This document shows, in pieces, positions 59,096 through 64,000 of a stretch of 64,000 nucleotides of DNA (positions are counted from its first letter, which is position 1; every line of letters begins with the position of its first letter). The position numbers and the translations under genes were made by a program. The stretch covers positions 1,426,001 through 1,490,000 of the forward strand of contig NZ_CP107780.1 in NCBI RefSeq assembly GCF_036345175.1, given 5' to 3'. The notes under the pieces were generated by a model that was given only the letters and a program-made list of their open reading frames with translations, was not told the origin of the DNA and did no database searches. This stretch comes from Streptomyces sp. NBC_00576. GTDB lineage: Bacteria; Actinomycetota; Actinomycetes; Streptomycetales; Streptomycetaceae.

Positions 59096-61059
59096 ACGGC
59101 TCCCGGGATGCGGCGGGCGGCACGCGGGTCACGGACGCCGTCGAGGAGGGACGGGCTCGGGGTGGCCGCGACGGTGCCTGCCGTGGCCCGCGCGAACGCG
59201 CCCGCACCGCCGACGAGCGGCACCCTGGCCGTCGTACGGGACAGGTCGAGCGTCAGGGTCGGGGTGGTCGACGGGGGGTCGATGAGGTCCCTGTCCGTGC
59301 CCGCGACGATCAGGGCCAGGCGGTGGCCCGCCGGGATCACGTGGTCGCTCGCGTGCAGGTCGAGGGTGATCGTGTAGCGCTTGCCCGGGGTGAGCGGGAC
59401 GCCCTTCGTGGCCGAGGCGTGGTTGCCCAGATCGGCCCAGCCCCGGCTGAAGATCGTGTAGTCGACAGGCGTCGTCTTCGCCTGGGTCGAGCGGAAGCAG
59501 GAACTGTCGCCGGTGGTGCTCGGGCCCCAGCAGGTGCGGTCGGTGAGCGTCGTGATGCCCTCGGCGGCGTCGGCGTAGTCCCGGATGGTGTCGGGGCCGA
59601 GGTCGACCAGGACGGCGGTCAGATGGGCCGTCGAGGTGCTCGGGGTGGCCGTCACGGTCACCGTGGACGAGCCGGACACGCGCAGGTCCTTGGTCAGCGG
59701 CTTGGTGATGAAGCCGGCCTTGCCGGGCGTCGGGCTGTCGATCTGTGCCGACCAGTCGGTCTCGCTCAGGCTCGGGTCGTCGGTGAACTTCGCCGTGCCG
59801 GACTGCCCCCGCAGGCCCAGGGTGCCGACGCCGGGCCGGTCGCCGGTGCCGGGGCGCAGGCTCACCGTGTGCGTGGCGCGGGGCGGCCAGACGGTCGAGG
59901 TGACCCACTGGTCGGGGTGCCGCTCGACGTCAGCCATGGGCTCGTCGTCGATGCCGTTGTCATAGCCGAGCAGTTCGTGGTCGAACCAGCGGTGCAGGGT
60001 GTCGACCCAGGTGGCGCGGCGGAAGTCGAAGGGGTCGACGTGGCCGGTCTGGGAGAGCCAGATCTTGCGCTCGACGCCACGCTTGGCGAGGGCGTCCCAC
60101 CACTGGCCGAAGTGCTTGGGGCGGACGTTGAGGTCCTGCTGTCCGTGGATGACGAAGACGCTGGCCTTGACCTTCCGGGCGTCCTTCGCGTAGTCGCGCT
60201 CGGTCCAGAAGGACGTCCAGTCGCCGGTGCGCGGGGCTCCGGCGACGATCTTCTGCTGTACGGCGGCGCACTTGGCGCGGGCGGCCGGGCTCTCGACGTA
60301 GTCCGACAGCCAGTCGGGACCGGAGTCGTAGAGGGGGGCGCCCTTGGCGAAGTAGTAGTCGTACCAGGAGGAGATGGCGCTGATCGGGACGATCGTCTTC
60401 AGGCCCTTGACGCCGGTGGCGGCGACCCCGTTGGCGATCGTGCCGTCGTAGCTCTTGCCGATCATGCCGGTCCTGCCGTTGGTCCAGGTCGCCCTGGCCC
60501 GGTCGGTACCGGTGCGGCTCGTGTAGCCCTTGGCACGGCCGTTGAGCCAGTCGACGACGGCCTTCGCGGACTGGATGTCGGAGCGTCCGCCGACATCGAC
60601 GCAGCCGTCGGAGCGGTTGGTACCGGCCAGGTCGACGCCGACGAAGGCGTAGCCGCGCGGCACGAAGTAGTTGTCGTAGAACAACGGCATCTGGACAACG
60701 TTGCCGCTCGCGTCGTACGTCTTGCGCTGGCTCTCGTTGCCGCGTCCGCAGCAGGAGTAGTAGGGACTGGCGTCCATGATCACGGGTATTTTGCGGCCCT
60801 GCGCGGCGGGTTCACGCGGCCGGACGATGTCGACGGCAACGCGGTCGGTCCTCCCGTCGCTGTCGCCGTCGAGTCCGGTGTCCACCCAGACGGCCTCGCG
60901 GATCGCGTTGTCGTAGGAGTAGACGGGTCTGCTCTCCCGTGGGGCGCTGTGGGCGACGGCCGGGGTGAGCAGGGCGGCCGTGAGGGCGGCGGTGGCCGCC
61001 ATGGCGAGCGTTCTCCAGGCCGTGAGGCGCGTGCGTATCGGCATGCGCGGACGGTACAT
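59092..61059 (-). CDS. Secreted Xaa-Pro dipeptidyl-peptidase (S15 family)
   Basis: A 655-residue exported serine peptidase of the CocE/NonD-S15 family. Signal peptide with TLAMAATAALTAALLTPAVAHSA. Catalytic Ser in GMIGKSYDGTIAN, Asp in VFVIHGQQDLNV, His in SQTGHVDPFD; a C-terminal jelly-roll domain (PTLTLDLSRTTARVPL) is typical. It releases Xaa-Pro dipeptides. ATG at 61059 has GGGAG seven bases upstream; a second ATG five codons on is possible. Coupled to the M14 carboxypeptidase; a secreted aminopeptidase gene diverges next door. Confidence 0.92.
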   Translation of the reverse strand: MYRPRMPIRTRLTAWRTLAMAATAALTAALLTPAVAHSAPRESRPVYSYDNAIREAVWVDTGLDGDSDGRTDRVAVDIVRPREPAAQGRKIPVIMDASPYYSCCGRGNESQRKTYDASGNVVQMPLFYDNYFVPRGYAFVGVDLAGTNRSDGCVDVGGRSDIQSAKAVVDWLNGRAKGYTSRTGTDRARATWTNGRTGMIGKSYDGTIANGVAATGVKGLKTIVPISAISSWYDYYFAKGAPLYDSGPDWLSDYVESPAARAKCAAVQQKIVAGAPRTGDWTSFWTERDYAKDARKVKASVFVIHGQQDLNVRPKHFGQWWDALAKRGVERKIWLSQTGHVDPFDFRRATWVDTLHRWFDHELLGYDNGIDDEPMADVERHPDQWVTSTVWPPRATHTVSLRPGTGDRPGVGTLGLRGQSGTAKFTDDPSLSETDWSAQIDSPTPGKAGFITKPLTKDLRVSGSSTVTVTATPSTSTAHLTAVLVDLGPDTIRDYADAAEGITTLTDRTCWGPSTTGDSSCFRSTQAKTTPVDYTIFSRGWADLGNHASATKGVPLTPGKRYTITLDLHASDHVIPAGHRLALIVAGTDRDLIDPPSTTPTLTLDLSRTTARVPLVGGAGAFARATAGTVAATPSPSLLDGVRDPRAARRIPGAV

Positions 61060-61285
61060 CGGTCAACTCCCGTACAGAAGAGGGCAGCTGAGGGGTTGGA
61101 GGGGGTGAAGTGGCTATGCGGTGGCCGAGAACTGCCTGTGGGGTGGGCGGTGTGTGGCGGCCAAATGGCGATCGTGTGACACGAGTGACTGTGGACACGC
61201 GTGGGGGCACAGCGAATGAATAGGCTCCGGACAGACTTCACCTTCCCCCCCACGGCTACGACTGCCTCTACCGCTTGGAGCTCTC

Positions 61286-62761
61286 GTGCACCGCAGATTC
61301 ATCACCCCCGGCGCGCTCACGGCCTCCCTGCTGCTGGCGATCCCTGCATCGGCCGCGAGCTACGTCCCTGGGGCGCCGGGCATCGGCGACCCTTACTACC
61401 CGGCGTACGGCAACGGCGGATACGACGTCTCGCACTACGACCTGCGGCTCAAGTACCAGCCCGCGACAGACGAGTTGGAGGGGACGGCGACACTCCTCGC
61501 GACCACCACCCAGGATCTGTCGCGGTTCGATCTGGACTTTCTGCTGGATGTCGGCGAGGTCCGCGTCAACGGCGTCCGGGCCGCCTTCGCCACCTCCGGC
61601 GAGCACGAACTGGAGATCACTCCGCGCACTCCGCTGCCCAAGGGTTCAGCGGTCACCGTCGTCGTGCGGTACAGCGGAGTGCCCTCGTCGAAGCAGGCGT
61701 ACGGTTTCACCAGTTGGCATCGCACCCCGGACGGCGGCGTCGGCGCCAACGAGCCCGAGGCGGCCTGGTGGTGGTTCCCGAGCAACGACCACCCGCTCGA
61801 CAAGGCCACGTACGACGTCTCGGTGCTCGTCCCGGACGGCTCGCAGGCGATCTCCAACGGCACGCTCCAGTCGACGAGTTCACGCCTGGGCTGGACCCGC
61901 TTCAACTGGCGCTCCAACAAGCCGCAGGCCACGTATCTCGCCACGCTCGCGGTCGGGCGGTTCGACGTAACGACCGGGACGACCGAGAGCGGCATCCCGG
62001 TGATCAACGCCTACAGCAAGGACCTCGGCGACAACTACGGGGCCGCGCGGGCGAGCATCGAGCGGACGGGGGAGGTCGCCGACTGGCTGGCCGGCTATTT
62101 CGGCCCGTACCCGTTCAACGCGCTCGGCGGGTACGTCCCGAACACGAACACGGGGTACGCGCTGGAGACACAGACGCGCCCCTTCTACAGCCCCCGGCAG
62201 TTCGCGAACGGCACGAACGTCTCCGTCGTCGTCCATGAGCTGGCCCACCAGTGGTACGGCGACGAGGTGTCCGTCGCCGGTTGGAAGGACATCTGGATCA
62301 ACGAGGGTTTCGCCCGGTACGCGCAGTGGCTGTGGTCCGAGCACGAGGGCGAGGGCACGGCACAGGAACTCGCCGACTACGTGTACGCCGTCCACCCGGC
62401 TGACGACCCGTTCTGGACGGTGAAGCCGGGCGACCCGGGACCCGAGAACCAGTTCGACCTGGCCGTCTACGACCGGGGCGCACTGGCCCTCCAGTCGCTG
62501 CGCAACGAGATCGGCGACGCGGACTTCTTCGCGATCCTGAAGGGATGGCCCACGAAGTTCGCGTACGGCAACGCGACCGTCGCCGACTTCCGGGCGTACG
62601 CCGAACAGGTGTCCGGCGAGTCGTTGGGGGCGCTGTTCGACGCCTGGCTGTTCCAGGCGTCGAAGCCGGCGCCTCCGGCGGCACGGGCGTCGGTCGTTCC
62701 GGTGACGCCGGAGTCCTGGAAGGAGATCGCGGCGACCAACTCCGTGCACGAGGGGCACTGA
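61286..62761 (+). CDS. Secreted M1 family metallo-aminopeptidase
   Basis: A 491-residue exported zinc aminopeptidase, shorter than the 850-residue cytoplasmic PepN because it lacks the large C-terminal helical domain. Signal peptide HRRFITPGALTASLLLAIPASAASY. Zinc motif VVHELAHQWYGDEV (HExxH) followed by NEGFARYAQW with the distal Glu. The expected GxMEN exopeptidase motif appears as VPNTNTGYALETQ, so substrate reading may differ. GTG start with GGAG five bases upstream. Confidence 0.9.
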   Translation: MHRRFITPGALTASLLLAIPASAASYVPGAPGIGDPYYPAYGNGGYDVSHYDLRLKYQPATDELEGTATLLATTTQDLSRFDLDFLLDVGEVRVNGVRAAFATSGEHELEITPRTPLPKGSAVTVVVRYSGVPSSKQAYGFTSWHRTPDGGVGANEPEAAWWWFPSNDHPLDKATYDVSVLVPDGSQAISNGTLQSTSSRLGWTRFNWRSNKPQATYLATLAVGRFDVTTGTTESGIPVINAYSKDLGDNYGAARASIERTGEVADWLAGYFGPYPFNALGGYVPNTNTGYALETQTRPFYSPRQFANGTNVSVVVHELAHQWYGDEVSVAGWKDIWINEGFARYAQWLWSEHEGEGTAQELADYVYAVHPADDPFWTVKPGDPGPENQFDLAVYDRGALALQSLRNEIGDADFFAILKGWPTKFAYGNATVADFRAYAEQVSGESLGALFDAWLFQASKPAPPAARASVVPVTPESWKEIAATNSVHEGH

Positions 62762-62817
62762 ACCGGGGGCCTTCTTTCCCACCCACCCACCCGTTTCCAG
62801 TCCGAACGCCGGGCGGC

Positions 62818-62900
62818 ATTTCCAGCCCGTCCGGCGTTTGAGGACGAGGCCCGTTCAGGGCCGTGGGGGGTCTGAGGGGGACGCCCCCCAGGACGCGGGC
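62818..62900. repeat. Dispersed intergenic repeat, family 1, copy 2 (convergent junction)
   Basis: Holds the 21-base block (62823-62843) shared in inverse with 18241-18261, then GAGGCCCGTTCAGGGCC and a G-run/C-run hairpin (GGGGG, ACG, CCCCC around 62876-62888). It lies between the convergent M1 peptidase and FadB-like genes. Confidence 0.7.
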
Positions 62901-62911
62901 GGCGGGGATAC

Positions 62912-64000
62912 CTACCCGTCCCCGAACCCCTCCCCCTTCGCCGCCTTCTCCACCAGCAGCGCCGGCGGAGCGAACCGCTCCCCGTAGCGCTCCGCCAACT
63001 CACGCGCCCGGGCGACAAACCCCGATAGGCCGCCCTCGTAACCGTTGATGTACTGCAGGACACCCCCCGTCCACCCCGGGAATCCGATCCCGAAGATCGA
63101 GCCGATGTTGGCGTCGGCGACCGACGTCAGCACGCCCTCCTCCAACAGCCTCACCGTGTCCAGCGCCTCCGAGAACAGCATGCGTTCCTGCATGTCCTTG
63201 AAGGGGATCTGCGCACCCTCCGCGCCCTTCGCGCCCTCAGTCGTGAAGTGCTCCCGCAGTCCCGGCCACAGCCCGGCCCGCTTGCCGTCCTGCCCGTACT
63301 CGTAGAACCCTCCGCCCCCGCTCCGCCCGGTGCGGCCGAACTCGTCCACCATGCGGTCGATCACCGCCTCCGCGGGATGCGTCGGCCACGTACCGCCCGC
63401 CTCCTCCACCGCCCGCTTGGACTCCGCGCGGATCTTGCGCGGCAGGGTCAGCGTCAGTTCGTCCATGAGGGACAGCACCTTCGCCGGGTATCCGGCTTGC
63501 GCCGCCGCCTGTTCGACCGACGCGGGCTCGATGCCCTCGCCGACCATCGCCACACCCTCGTTGATGAAGTGCCCGATGACCCGTGAGGTGAAGAAGCCAC
63601 GCGAGTCGTTGACGACGATCGGGGTCTTCCTGATCTGGCGCACCAGGTCGAAGGCCCGCGCCAGCGCCTCCTGCCCCGTCCGCTCGCCCTTGATGATCTC
63701 GACGAGAGGCATCTTGTCGACCGGAGAGAAGAAGTGCAGTCCGACAAAGTCGGCCTGGCGTTCTACGCCTTCGGCGAGGGCCGTGATGGGCAGCGTGGAG
63801 GTGTTGGAGCACAGCAGGGCGTCCGGTTCGACGAGGTGCTGGATCTCCTGGAACACCTTGTGCTTGAGGGCCGGGTCCTCGAAGACCGCCTCGATGACCG
63901 CGTCGCAGCCCGCCACGTCCTGCGGATCCGCGGTCGGCGTGATGCGGGCGAGCAGCGCGTCCGCCTTCTCCTGGCTGGAGCGCCCCCGGGAGACGGCCTT
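62912..64000 (-). CDS. fadB: FadB-like multifunctional 3-hydroxyacyl-CoA dehydrogenase (5' end outside window)
   Basis: The C-terminal 362 residues of a fatty-acid beta-oxidation protein. The visible part begins in the NAD-binding dehydrogenase domain (CDAVIEAVFEDPALKHKVFQEI, SNTSTLPITALAEG, GLHFFSPVDKMPLVEIIKG, catalytic His in HFF) and covers both C-terminal dehydrogenase domains (DSRGFFTSRVIGHFINEGVAMVGEG; GIGFPGWTGGVLQYINGYEGG). The frame stays open to position 64000, so the hydratase domain and start lie beyond the edge. The thiolase partner is probably further upstream. Confidence 0.92.
   Translation of the reverse strand, partial: KAVSRGRSSQEKADALLARITPTADPQDVAGCDAVIEAVFEDPALKHKVFQEIQHLVEPDALLCSNTSTLPITALAEGVERQADFVGLHFFSPVDKMPLVEIIKGERTGQEALARAFDLVRQIRKTPIVVNDSRGFFTSRVIGHFINEGVAMVGEGIEPASVEQAAAQAGYPAKVLSLMDELTLTLPRKIRAESKRAVEEAGGTWPTHPAEAVIDRMVDEFGRTGRSGGGGFYEYGQDGKRAGLWPGLREHFTTEGAKGAEGAQIPFKDMQERMLFSEALDTVRLLEEGVLTSVADANIGSIFGIGFPGWTGGVLQYINGYEGGLSGFVARARELAERYGERFAPPALLVEKAAKGEGFGDG

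Overview
High-G+C DNA with strong third-position G/C bias, gene families typical of filamentous actinomycetes (a conservon, a c-di-AMP riboswitch on a cell-wall hydrolase, the actinobacterial hopanoid operon) and many leaderless-looking starts all point to a Streptomyces chromosome. About 55 protein genes, one tRNA and one riboswitch are supported. No rRNA, CRISPR array, insertion sequence or large secondary-metabolite synthase was seen.

Layout. 1-2367: right end of an integrative element (excisionase-like gene, tyrosine integrase, attachment region) inserted at a tRNA-Pro(GGG) gene. 2466-8262: central metabolism, with a split transketolase behind a MerR/SoxR-type promoter, a YjbR-family protein, a LysR regulator, and the threonine-to-glycine pair tdh-kbl. 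8263-14410: a DUF2264 protein, then a conservon (cvnA-B-C-D plus a GAF-domain gene). 14783-24624: MBL-fold hydrolase, amino-acid dehydrogenase with a TetR regulator, SGNH hydrolase, Tat-secreted DUF6250 protein, LysM/M23 peptidase under a ydaO riboswitch, GH36 alpha-galactosidase and a tyrosine phosphatase. 24650-25439: an XRE-cupin regulator coupled to a 40-residue membrane protein, with paired palindromic operators.

25480-38316 is a compact hopanoid operon reading leftward: hpnC, hpnD, a 46-codon ORF, hpnE, polyprenyl diphosphate synthase, shc, hpnG, hpnH, ispG, dxs, hpnO. With idi at 47365 it supplies isoprenoid precursors (DXS, IspG, Idi), squalene (HpnCDE), cyclisation (Shc) and side-chain building (HpnH, HpnG, HpnO). 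38699-45773 is a second leftward cluster: a cytidylyltransferase, two CDP-alcohol phosphotransferases, a glycerol-1-phosphate-dehydrogenase-like enzyme, a family 2 glycosyltransferase and a TagGH/Wzm-Wzt-type ABC exporter. It looks like an uncharacterised pathway for a phospho-polyol-bearing surface glycan or glycolipid, and it is my best candidate for an undescribed system.

46196-64000: CDF zinc-type efflux, idi, an anti-sigma-type ATPase, an enoyl-CoA hydratase, two DJ-1/PfpI proteins (one fused to AraC), Tex, an ABC-F protein, an unassigned protein divergent from a D-amino-acid oxidase, three secreted exopeptidases and the 3' part of a FadB-like protein. The wider convergent gene junctions carry GC-rich dispersed repeats or hairpins that probably act as two-way terminators.
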